12,768 nucleotides of DNA from Opitutus sp. GAS368 (lineage in GTDB: Bacteria > Verrucomicrobiota > Verrucomicrobiia > Opitutales > Opitutaceae): the NCBI GenBank assembly GCA_945862035.1, contig CAMAXB010000055.1, forward strand, positions 1 to 12,768, in the 5' to 3' direction. The notes under the pieces are model-generated. The model was not told the DNA's origin. It saw only the letters and a program-made list of their open reading frames with translations, and did not search any database. Positions 1-5,945 of the stretch are shown piece by piece. The position numbers and the translations under genes were made by a program. Each line of letters begins with the position of its first letter. Positions within the stretch are counted from its first letter, which is position 1.

Positions 1-750
1 CGCGCGCCCGACCTCGTTGAATTTCAGTCGCTCACCGGGAAGGGCGTGCGCGGCCGAGTGGGGGATGCGCAGGTCATGCTCGGTCGCCGCGAACTGCTCG
101 AACAGGGGCCGCTTGCGGAATGGGCCAGGACCCTTCCCTCGGCCGCCGCCGAGCTCGCCGAGGTCTGGGTGGTCGGCCGCGACCTCGTCGGCCGGGTCCT
201 GCTCAAGGACGAACTCCGCCGGGAATCCCGCGCTGTGCTGGCCCAGCTCAAGAAGGAGGGCATCCGCAGCGTCATGCTGACCGGCGACCGCCGCCAAACC
301 GCCGAGTCGGTGGCGCGTGAGCTCGGGGTGGAGGAAGTTCGCGCCGGCCTCAGCCCCGAGCAGAAGGTCGCGGCGATCCAGGAACTGCGCGCGGGGGGCG
401 CCAAGGTTGCCATGGTCGGTGATGGGGTAAACGACGCGCCGAGCCTCGCCGCGGCGGACGTGAGTGTCGCCATGGGCGCCCGCGGCAGTGATGCCGCTTT
501 GGAACAGGCGGAGGTCATCCTGATGCACGACCGCATTGAGAACGTGCTGTCCGCGCTGCGGCTGAGCCGCCGGGCCCGTTCGGTGATCCGGCAAAATCTG
601 ACGATTTCCCTCGGCGTCGTGATCGTCATGGCCATCGCCTCCGTGTTCGGCGTGGTCCCGCTCGCCCTGGGCGTCGCCGCCCATGAGGGCAGCACGGTCC
701 TCGTCTGCCTCAACTCCCTCCGCTTGCTGTTCGGTTCAAACCGGGCCTGA
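1..750 (+). CDS. Heavy-metal P1B-type ATPase, C-terminal fragment
   Basis: The frame is open from the first base, so the N-terminal metal-binding region, most membrane helices and the DKTG phosphorylation site lie outside the window. The visible 249 residues hold the end of the nucleotide-binding domain, the TGD motif (residues 94-96) and the hinge motif GDGVNDAP (140-147), followed by two C-terminal membrane helices (about 200-245). Such enzymes export a transition metal across the inner membrane, driven by ATP. The last helix carries HEGST. HEGG/S-T at this place is characteristic of the P1B-4 (cobalt/zinc/iron, CtpD/CoaT-like) subgroup, but the matching SPC-type motif in helix 6 is not in view, so the metal is uncertain. 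There is no sign of disruption, and the stop is a normal TGA. The family is near certain, the substrate is not. Confidence 0.93.
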   Translation, partial: RAPDLVEFQSLTGKGVRGRVGDAQVMLGRRELLEQGPLAEWARTLPSAAAELAEVWVVGRDLVGRVLLKDELRRESRAVLAQLKKEGIRSVMLTGDRRQTAESVARELGVEEVRAGLSPEQKVAAIQELRAGGAKVAMVGDGVNDAPSLAAADVSVAMGARGSDAALEQAEVILMHDRIENVLSALRLSRRARSVIRQNLTISLGVVIVMAIASVFGVVPLALGVAAHEGSTVLVCLNSLRLLFGSNRA

Positions 751-799
751 TTGCTTTCCGGTTTTGACGCAGCAGGGGAACCTTCCCACGCTCGGTCCT

Positions 800-814
800 G
801 TCGCAGGATGCGAC
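800..814. terminator. Small hairpin between ATPase and lipoprotein genes
   Basis: GTCGCA-GGA-TGCGAC can form a 6-bp stem with a 3-nt loop, 50 bases after the ATPase stop. A smaller GGGAA-CC-TTCCC stem lies just before it (776-787). Neither is followed by a T tract, so intrinsic termination is doubtful. It could equally be a leader structure of the lipoprotein gene that starts 28 bases later. Confidence 0.25.
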
Positions 815-842
815 TCGTCCTCGCTTCGACTCTCCTGGTCCC

Positions 843-1355
843 ATGAATTTAAGCCAACTTGCCTCGCTCGGTCTGCGCGCCGGACTGATTGTTCTGATCG
901 CTGCGGCCGCCGTGGGCTGCGCCTCGTCCCGTACCTTGCCGGTGTATCGCCCCGGTCAGGTCAATCAGGCTCGCACCAACGAACTCGGCACGGTGAATAG
1001 CGTGCGCGCCGTTATCATCGAGCGTGACCCCGGCGTGCGGACGTCCGCGGGCGCCCGCGCCGGCTCATCCCTGGGTCGCGCCGTCGCCACCGGTCAGAAT
1101 CCCGCCGCGGCCATTGCCGGGGCCGCCGGCTCGGTCGTTGGCGAGATCGCGGGTCGCGCGATCGAAACCCTGGTGACGCGCGTCGAAGGTCAAGAGGTCG
1201 AGGTCCGCCTTGACGATGGCAGCACCGTCACGGTCGTGCAGGAAAACAATCCTCCCTTCCTCGGGGGCGAGCGCGTGCGGCTCATCCGTACCGGCACCCA
1301 CGTGGAAGTTGTGGCCGACGGCTCCAACGACACCAACCGCTACGCGGGACCCTGA
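843..1355 (+). CDS. Small glycine-rich lipoprotein (SlyB/Pcp-like)
   Basis: The 170-residue product has a lipoprotein signal peptide: a hydrophobic stretch at about 13-25 and the lipobox AVGC with the lipidated cysteine at C26. Residues about 68-105 are rich in Gly and Ala with small-residue spacing (AGARAGSSLGRAVATG, AAAIAGAAGSVVGEIAG), resembling the glycine-zipper segment of SlyB/Pcp-type outer-membrane lipoproteins. A beta-rich tail follows (about 112-160, EVEVRLDDGSTVTVVQ ... GERVRLI). This fits a lipid-anchored envelope protein, probably of the outer membrane; no enzymatic role is indicated. The ATG start is chosen because it places the signal peptide correctly, although no clear Shine-Dalgarno sequence precedes it. 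The TGA stop is shared with the left end of an inverted-repeat element. Assignment to SlyB is by architecture only. Confidence 0.8.
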   Translation: MNLSQLASLGLRAGLIVLIAAAAVGCASSRTLPVYRPGQVNQARTNELGTVNSVRAVIIERDPGVRTSAGARAGSSLGRAVATGQNPAAAIAGAAGSVVGEIAGRAIETLVTRVEGQEVEVRLDDGSTVTVVQENNPPFLGGERVRLIRTGTHVEVVADGSNDTNRYAGP

Positions 1356-1489
1356 GGATTTTCGAATTTCGATTTTGGAATTTCGATTTCGGAATCGAGC
1401 AGAGACTGCTCGGTGGCGCCCGGTCGGCTTGGATTCGGTCCGGCAGGCATGAAATCAAAATTCGAAAATTCGAAATTCGAAAATCCTCA
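1353..1489. repeat. Inverted-repeat element, CGAATTTCGA family, copy 1
   Basis: The left arm (1353-1390) and right arm (1451-1489) are inverted copies. The outer 20 bases, beginning TGAGGATTTTCGAATTT, match perfectly; the inner part has a 1-base gap and a few mismatches. The arms are AT-rich and reiterate the 7-8 base unit TTTCGAA, in sharp contrast to the GC-rich 60-base centre. The first three bases of each arm are the TGA stop codons of the two convergent genes (lipoprotein on +, L,D-transpeptidase on -). A second copy of the family is at 12268-12445. It could act as a bidirectional terminator. No open reading frame is inside. Confidence 0.85.
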
Positions 1490-2026
1490 TTCCGTGATCA
1501 TCACCTGGTCGCCGACGCGGACCTCGTCGTAGAGCTCGATCAGGTCTCTGGCCTCGACCAGGACGCACCCACCACTTTGGGGCTGGCCGAGCTCATCCTC
1601 GTGATTGGTTCCGTGGACGTAGATGTAGCGCGCGTAGCTGTCCACATTGCCGCCGGCGTTCACCCCTTCCTCCAGCCCGCGGAGCCAGAGGATCCGGGTG
1701 GTGATGAGATTGCTGCGCGCGTTTTCCTCGTCGCCATACTCGGAAAAGTGGCGGCCGGTTGGGACACGCGACTTGAAGACCATGCCGGGCGGCTGCCCGG
1801 CGCCGATGCGCTCGGCGATGGTGTGCAACCCGGTCGGTGTGCCCTGTGAGTCCTTCACGTTGGACGGCGGCCGGAGCGAGGTGGAGATGACGTAACTCTT
1901 CACCGGCAGGGTGTTGCGATAAAATTGCAGGGTTTGTGTGCTGATGCGCACAAGCAGAACCCGGTCTGCGGGCTTGATGCCGAGACGGACGCACGTTTGC
2001 ATGAACAATTCCCAAGGAGTCTCCAT
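1487..2026 (-). CDS. L,D-transpeptidase (YkuD) family protein, variant SGGC motif
   Basis: A 179-residue protein without signal peptide. The YkuD fold is recognisable from LLVRISTQTLQFYRN (about 20-34), GTPTGLH (about 67-73) and the active-site region YVHGTN (H138) leading 16 residues later to C154. In the usual motif the cysteine is preceded by SHG; here it is S151-G-G-C154, so the second conserved histidine is missing while the first histidine and the nucleophilic cysteine remain. Family members cross-link peptidoglycan stem peptides or attach lipoproteins; lack of an export signal is common in short YkuD proteins annotated from this phylum, and the location is unresolved. Start choice: ATG at 2026 gives a helix before the first strand, as in similar short YkuD proteins; ATG at 2002 has a better GGGA ribosome site. 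With the 2026 start it sits 1 base from the divergent asd start. Family sure, activity unsure. Confidence 0.85.
   Translation of the reverse strand: METPWELFMQTCVRLGIKPADRVLLVRISTQTLQFYRNTLPVKSYVISTSLRPPSNVKDSQGTPTGLHTIAERIGAGQPPGMVFKSRVPTGRHFSEYGDEENARSNLITTRILWLRGLEEGVNAGGNVDSYARYIYVHGTNHEDELGQPQSGGCVLVEARDLIELYDEVRVGDQVMITE
2014..2019 (+). promoter_or_regulatory. Ribosome binding site fixing the asd start
   Basis: AAGGAG lies 8 bases before GTG 2028. It is the strongest Shine-Dalgarno sequence in the window and argues for the GTG start rather than the in-frame ATG at 2001 or the one at 1938. It lies inside the antisense coding sequence of the L,D-transpeptidase gene if that gene starts at 2026. 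Confidence 0.75.
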
Positions 2027-2027
2027 C

Positions 2028-3074
2028 GTGAACAATAACCAGTATGTTGTCGGTATCGTCGGCGCCACAGGCGCTGTCGGTCAAGAGCTTGTGCGCCTGA
2101 TGCATGAGCGGAATTTCCCGATCAGTCGCCTGCGGCTGTTCGCCTCGGCCCGCTCGGCCGGCAAGGTCGTGGAGTTTCAGGGCCGGAAACTGGTGATTGA
2201 GGAGGCCAAGCCCGGCGTGTTTGCCGATGTCGATGTCGCCTTCTTCGCGGCCGGCGGTTCCGTCACCCGCGCGCTCGCCGCCGATGCGGTCAAGGCCGGC
2301 TGCCTGGTGATCGATAAGAGCTCCGCCCTGCGTCAGGACCCCAAGGTCCCGCTGGTGATCCCGGAGATCAATCCGGAGCAGCTCCGCCACCACGGCGGCA
2401 TCATCGCGAACCCCAATTGCTCCACTGCCGTCATGCTCATGGGCCTCTGGCCCCTGCACCAGCTCTTTGGCGTGAAGCGCATCTTCGTCTCGACCTACCA
2501 GTCCGTCTCCGGCACCGGCGCCGAGGCGGTGCGTGAGCTCGACGACCAGATTCACGCCCTCGTCGAGGGCAAGCCCGTCCCGCGCAAGGTTTACCCGTAC
2601 CAGATCGCCTTCAACTGCATCCCCCAGGTGGATACCTTCGGCCCCGACGGCTACACCGGCGAGGAGTCCAAGATGGCCCAGGAAAGCCGCAAGATCATGG
2701 GCCTCCCAAACCTCAAGGTCTCCGCGACCTGCGTCCGCGTCCCCGTGGTCCGCGCCCACTCAGTTGCGGTCAGCGCCGAATTTGAGCGCCCGGTGAACCT
2801 CGAGCAGGCCCGGGCCGCGATCGCCGCCTTCCCCGGCGCGGTGCTCGTCGACGACCCGGCGCAATCCAAGTACCCCACGCCCCTCGACTTCGCCGAAAAG
2901 GTGAAGTGCGGCGTGGGTCGCCTGCGCATCGACACCGCCTTGGACAACGGCCTGGCCTTTTGGGTCAGCGGCGACAACCTGTGGAAGGGCGCCGCCCTCA
3001 ACGCGGTGCAGAATGCCGAGCTCATGGCCCGCGAGGGCCTGCTCCGGCCCAAGGCCGCCGCGGCTGCGGTCTGA
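2028..3074 (+). CDS. asd: Aspartate-semialdehyde dehydrogenase
   Basis: This 348-residue cytosolic enzyme reduces L-4-aspartyl phosphate to aspartate semialdehyde with NADPH, the branch point to lysine, diaminopimelate, methionine and threonine. The N-terminal Rossmann motif GATGAVG is at residues 12-18, the acyl-thioester cysteine is C131 in NPNCST, and the catalytic histidine is H244 in RVPVVRAHS. The dimer and substrate region YQSVSGTG is present, and the length is normal for the bacterial family. The GTG start is supported by AAGGAG 8 bases upstream and by the distance to the nucleotide-binding loop. It is divergent from the L,D-transpeptidase gene with almost no space, so its promoter must lie within or beyond that gene's coding region. 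The only functional link visible is that diaminopimelate made from its product is a substrate of L,D-transpeptidation. The identification is secure. Confidence 0.98.
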   Translation: MNNNQYVVGIVGATGAVGQELVRLMHERNFPISRLRLFASARSAGKVVEFQGRKLVIEEAKPGVFADVDVAFFAAGGSVTRALAADAVKAGCLVIDKSSALRQDPKVPLVIPEINPEQLRHHGGIIANPNCSTAVMLMGLWPLHQLFGVKRIFVSTYQSVSGTGAEAVRELDDQIHALVEGKPVPRKVYPYQIAFNCIPQVDTFGPDGYTGEESKMAQESRKIMGLPNLKVSATCVRVPVVRAHSVAVSAEFERPVNLEQARAAIAAFPGAVLVDDPAQSKYPTPLDFAEKVKCGVGRLRIDTALDNGLAFWVSGDNLWKGAALNAVQNAELMAREGLLRPKAAAAAV

Positions 3075-3080
3075 AGACCG

Positions 3081-3183
3081 GGGTTGAAGGCGGGAGGCGT
3101 TAAGCGGGGGATATTCGTTTTTGCGGCTCCGCGGACATTTCCCCTTCCTTCGCCCTCCGCCGTTAAACTCCCAACTTCCAACC
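3081..3183. repeat. Degenerate inverted repeat downstream of asd
   Basis: GGTTGAAGGCGGGAGGCGTTAA on the left (about 3082-3103) resembles the reverse complement of TTAAACTCCCAACTTCCAACC (3163-3183), with about three gaps or mismatches. The arms reiterate AACTTCC/AACTCCC units, as in the other inverted repeats of the window. In the middle, GCGG-CT-CCGC forms a small stem. The match is too weak to be certain of the boundaries. Confidence 0.4.
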
Positions 3184-3259
3184 GCCAGCGCCCAATTTTC
3201 CGCCCCCACTATAGCCTTGTCAGCCCCGCAGGCCGCCCGCTTGACTCTTCCCTCGCCTT

Positions 3260-3333
3260 GGACGGCTAGCTCAGTTGGTTAGAGCATCTCGTTTACACCG
3301 AGAGGGTCGGGGGTTCGAGTCCCTCGCCGTCCA
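3260..3333 (+). tRNA. tRNA-Val (anticodon UAC)
   Basis: All parts of the cloverleaf can be paired: acceptor GGACGGC (3260-3266) with GCCGTCC (3326-3332), D-stem GCTC/GAGC, anticodon stem TCTCG/CGAGA enclosing the loop TTTACAC with anticodon TAC (3294-3296), a 5-base variable region, and T-stem GGGGG/CCCTC (one G-U pair) around TTCGAGT. The discriminator is A3333, and the CCA end is not encoded in full, so it must be added after transcription. UAC reads the valine codons GUA and GUG. It stands 39 bases before ilvN, the start of a valine-synthesis pair. Confidence 0.97.
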
Positions 3334-3372
3334 GACGAGACCGTCGATTTTCCCTCCTTTCAACCACCACCC

Positions 3373-3843
3373 ATGCGACACACGATCTCCGTCCTCGTTG
3401 AGAACAAGTTCGGCGTTTTGGCGCGCGTTTCCGGGATGTTTTCCGGCCGCGGCTTCAACATCGATTCCCTCAACGTCGCCCCCACCCATGACCCGTCGCT
3501 GTCGCGGATCACCGTCGTCCTCAAGGGCGACGAATCCGCGCTGAACCTCGCGGTCAAGCAGCTGGTCAAGCTGGTCAACGTCGTCGAGGTGGTTGACTTC
3601 AAGGAGGGCATGGCGGTCGTCCGCGAGCTCGTGCTGCTCAAGGTCAAGGCCGACACCCGCACGCGCTCGGAGATCATGCAGATCTGCGACATCTTCCGCG
3701 CGAAGATCGTCAACGTGTCCACCGAATCCGTCATCATTGAGGTGACCGGCGACGAGGGCAAGGTGGGCGCCTTCATCAATCTGATCGAGCCTTTCGGTAT
3801 CCTCGAGCTCGCCCGGACCGGCCAGCTCGCCCTCAAACGCTGA
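3373..3843 (+). CDS. ilvN: Acetolactate synthase small (regulatory) subunit
   Basis: The 156-residue protein has the typical N-terminal ACT domain (about 2-76, beginning RHTISVLVENKFGVLARVSGMFSGRG, quoted in part: FGVLARVSGMF) and the C-terminal domain found in long IlvN/IlvH proteins (about 77-156). It binds the catalytic subunit IlvB and confers stimulation and valine feedback inhibition on the synthesis of acetolactate and acetohydroxybutyrate. No ilvB is next to it, so the large subunit must be encoded elsewhere. ilvC follows after 43 bases on the same strand, probably in one transcript. The ATG is preceded by a pyrimidine/AC-rich leader with no Shine-Dalgarno sequence. The symbol ilvH would serve equally well. 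Identification is secure. Confidence 0.97.
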   Translation: MRHTISVLVENKFGVLARVSGMFSGRGFNIDSLNVAPTHDPSLSRITVVLKGDESALNLAVKQLVKLVNVVEVVDFKEGMAVVRELVLLKVKADTRTRSEIMQICDIFRAKIVNVSTESVIIEVTGDEGKVGAFINLIEPFGILELARTGQLALKR

Positions 3844-3886
3844 TTCTTCCAAACCCAACCCGATCCCACCCAAGACCACTTTTACC

Positions 3887-4912
3887 ATGCCCGCCAAAGT
3901 ATACACCGATAAGGACGCCGATCTCGGCGTGTTCAAGAACAAGACCGTCGCCGTCCTCGGCTATGGTTCCCAGGGCCACGCGCACGCCCTCAATCTGAAG
4001 GACTCCGGCGTCAAGGTCATCATTGGCCTCTACGAGGGTTCCAAGTCCAAGGCCGTCGCCGAGTCGCACGGCTTTGAGGTCGTCGAGACGGGTGAGGCGG
4101 TCCGCCGCGCCGATGTCATCATGGTCGGTCTCCCCGACATGAAGCAGGCCGATGTCTACGAGTCCTCGATCCTCCCGAATCTCGTCAAGGGCAAGACCCT
4201 CCTCTTCTCCCATGGTCTCGCGATCCACTTCGGCCTGATCAAGCTGCCCAAGGGTGTTGATTGCATCATGGTCGCCCCGAAGGGCCCGGGCCACATGGTC
4301 CGCCGCCTTTACGCCGAGGGCAAGGGCATGCCGGCCCTGATCGCCGTCGCTCCGGGCAGCGCCAAGACCGCCAAGTCCGTCGCCCTCGGCTGGGCCAAGG
4401 GCATTGGCTCGACCCGCGCCGGCGTCCTCCAGACGTCCTTCAAGGAAGAGACCGAGACCGATCTCTTCGGCGAGCAGGCCGTGCTCTGCGGCGGCGCCTC
4501 CGCGCTCGTCCAGGCCGGCTTCGAGACCCTCGTCGAGGCGGGCTACCAGCCCGAGATGGCCTACTTCGAGTGCCTCCACGAGCTGAAGCTCATCTGTGAC
4601 CTCATGTACGAGTCTGGCATCGCCGGCATGCGCTTCTCGATCTCCGAGACCGCCAAGTACGGTGACATCACCCGCGGCCCGCGCGTGATCAACAAGAACA
4701 CCAAGGCCGAGATGAAGAAGATCCTGAAGGAGATCCAGTCCGGCCAGTTCACCAAGGAATGGGTCAAGGAGCACAAGGGTGGCCTCAAGAATTACAACAA
4801 GCTGCTCAAGGCCGGGGAAAAGCACCCGATCGAGAAGACGGGTACCTCCCTCCGCAGCATGATGCCGTGGATGGCCAAAAAGAACATCAAGGGCGTCCAG
4901 GCTTCGTACTGA
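3887..4912 (+). CDS. ilvC: Ketol-acid reductoisomerase (class I)
   Basis: This 341-residue enzyme catalyses isomerisation and NAD(P)H reduction of 2-acetolactate (or acetohydroxybutyrate) to the dihydroxy acid, the second common step to valine, leucine and isoleucine. The nucleotide-binding motif GYGSQG is at 25-30. The four acidic magnesium ligands expected for class I fall at D192, E196 (TDLFGEQ) and E228, E232 (ECLHE). The length is that of the short class I form. In the cofactor loop after strand 2 the sequence is GLYEGSKSKA, with Y49 where the family often has arginine (GLREGS), so NADPH preference is not assured. No ribosome site is visible before the ATG. Its partner upstream is ilvN. 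Identification is certain. Confidence 0.99.
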   Translation: MPAKVYTDKDADLGVFKNKTVAVLGYGSQGHAHALNLKDSGVKVIIGLYEGSKSKAVAESHGFEVVETGEAVRRADVIMVGLPDMKQADVYESSILPNLVKGKTLLFSHGLAIHFGLIKLPKGVDCIMVAPKGPGHMVRRLYAEGKGMPALIAVAPGSAKTAKSVALGWAKGIGSTRAGVLQTSFKEETETDLFGEQAVLCGGASALVQAGFETLVEAGYQPEMAYFECLHELKLICDLMYESGIAGMRFSISETAKYGDITRGPRVINKNTKAEMKKILKEIQSGQFTKEWVKEHKGGLKNYNKLLKAGEKHPIEKTGTSLRSMMPWMAKKNIKGVQASY

Positions 4913-4921
4913 TTGCTGAAA

Positions 4922-5003
4922 AGTAGCGAGGAGCGAGGGTGAGGAGCGAGCATGCGGTGACAGGTTCGAGCTACTCGCTACCCGCTACTCGCTACCCACT
5001 ACT
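4922..5003. repeat. Inverted-repeat element, TAGCGAG family, copy 1
   Basis: The left arm (4922-4950, AGTAGCGAGGAGCGAGGGTG...) and right arm (4971-5003, CTACTCGCTACCCGCTACTC...) are imperfect inverted copies built from 7-8 base TAGCGAG/GAGCGAG units, with about 20 bases between them. The right arm ends at base 5003, directly before the TTG start of hemC. A second copy follows hemC. It separates ilvC from hemC and may fold in the transcript. Confidence 0.85.
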
Positions 5004-5864
5004 TTGAAAAAGATCATCCTCGCCACGCGCAAGAGCCCGCTAGCGCTCGCTCAGACCACCCTGGTGGCTGCGCGGCTGAGCGAGGCGTTCGGCGTGGAGA
5101 CGGAGCTGCTGACGATCGTCACCACCGGGGACCGTCAGACCGAGTGGTCCCTCGAAAAGCAAGGCGGCAAGGGCCTTTTCACCAGCGAGCTCGAGGCGGC
5201 GCTGTCCCGCGGCGAAGCCGACCTCGCCGTGCACAGCACCAAGGACCTTCCCGGCACCATGCCGCCGGGATTGTCCATTGTAGGCTATCTCCCGCGGGCC
5301 GATGCTCGCGACATGCTCGTGCTGCGCGCGGGTGTTGAAACGCCGCGCACGATTGCCACGGGCAGCCCTCGGCGCCGGCTGCAGATCAGGCGGCTCTTTC
5401 CGGACGCGGTCTTCACCGAGATCCGCGGCAACGTCGACACCCGCCTGCGGAAGATCGGCACGGATGGCGTGGCCGACGCCAGCATCCTCGCCGCGGCCGG
5501 CCTGGCGCGGCTCGGCATCGGTTCATGGCCGGGGGTGAGCTTCCACGCCCTCGAGTTCGGTCACATGGTCCCGGCGGTCGGCCAGGCCGCCGTGGCGATT
5601 CAGGGCCGGGCAGGGGAGGAGGCGCGCTTCGCCGCCGCCTTCGACGCCCCCACCGCCCGCCGGGTAGGCTTGGAACGCGCCTTCCAGACTGCGCTCGGCA
5701 GCGGCTGCCAGACGGCGTTCGCGGCCCACGCCACGTCCGACACCCTCTGGTTCTTCCACGAGGAAGTCGGCCTCCGCAGCCTCCCGCTCGCCCCCGCCGA
5801 TTTCGACGCCCCCGCCGAGTTCGCGCACAAGACGCTGCTGTATTTAGGATTCAAACTTGAGTAG
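5004..5864 (+). CDS. hemC: Porphobilinogen deaminase (hydroxymethylbilane synthase)
   Basis: The 286-residue enzyme condenses four porphobilinogen units to hydroxymethylbilane in the cytosol. Visible landmarks are the N-terminal ATRKSPLALAQ, the catalytic aspartate D81 in HSTKDLP, the arginine-rich TGSPRRRLQIRR and RGNVDTRLRKI segments that hold the substrate, and C235 in GSGCQTAF, which carries the dipyrromethane cofactor. It is somewhat shorter than the 313-residue E. coli protein, mainly in the C-terminal domain. The start is an unusual TTG: the KKIILATRKS segment fits the family's N-terminus, and no ATG or GTG is available upstream in frame. No Shine-Dalgarno precedes it; the inverted repeat abuts the start. 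The TAG stop lies inside the next repeat copy. The product feeds the HemD half of the next gene. Confidence 0.97.
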   Translation: MKKIILATRKSPLALAQTTLVAARLSEAFGVETELLTIVTTGDRQTEWSLEKQGGKGLFTSELEAALSRGEADLAVHSTKDLPGTMPPGLSIVGYLPRADARDMLVLRAGVETPRTIATGSPRRRLQIRRLFPDAVFTEIRGNVDTRLRKIGTDGVADASILAAAGLARLGIGSWPGVSFHALEFGHMVPAVGQAAVAIQGRAGEEARFAAAFDAPTARRVGLERAFQTALGSGCQTAFAAHATSDTLWFFHEEVGLRSLPLAPADFDAPAEFAHKTLLYLGFKLE

Positions 5865-5937
5865 CGAGTAGCGGGTAGCGAGGAGCGAGCATTTGGGGTT
5901 CGTATCTACTCGCTACCCACCACTCGCTACTCGCTCC
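5859..5937. repeat. Inverted-repeat element, TAGCGAG family, copy 2
   Basis: The left arm (5859-5889) begins GAGTAGCGAGTAGCGGGTAG and the right arm (5906-5937) is its imperfect reverse complement, CTACTCGCTACCCACCACTC onward, with a 16-base AT-richer loop. Bases 5862-5864 of the arm are the stop codon of hemC. The element fills nearly the whole 81-base gap to the cobA-hemD start and could modulate readthrough between two genes of one pathway. Confidence 0.88.
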
Positions 5938-5945
5938 TTCCCCTC

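Noticed and set aside
1893..1925. Possible asd promoter with GATAAA near 1918 inside the transpeptidase gene
   Set aside because: The -10-like sequence has no -35 partner at normal spacing; too weak to list.
1593..2759. Long open frame on the minus strand opposite asd
   Set aside because: It is the antisense shadow of GC-rich asd codons, with no recognisable domain; asd has complete active-site motifs.
3210..3246. Possible tRNA promoter boxes (TTGTCA at 3217, TATAGC at 3210)
   Set aside because: No combination has both boxes at proper spacing with adequate match, so no promoter is annotated.
3833..4825. Long open frame on the minus strand opposite ilvC
   Set aside because: Low-complexity Leu/Gly/Asp-rich translation typical of the antisense of a GC-rich gene; ilvC is certain.
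4922..5937. TAGCGAG repeats considered as a CRISPR array or tandem satellite
   Set aside because: No regularly spaced direct repeats with unique spacers; the arrangement is two inverted-repeat elements separated by a full gene.
5865..5945. Cobalamin riboswitch before cobA-hemD
   Set aside because: The short gap is filled by the TAGCGAG repeat and has none of the conserved B12-box features.
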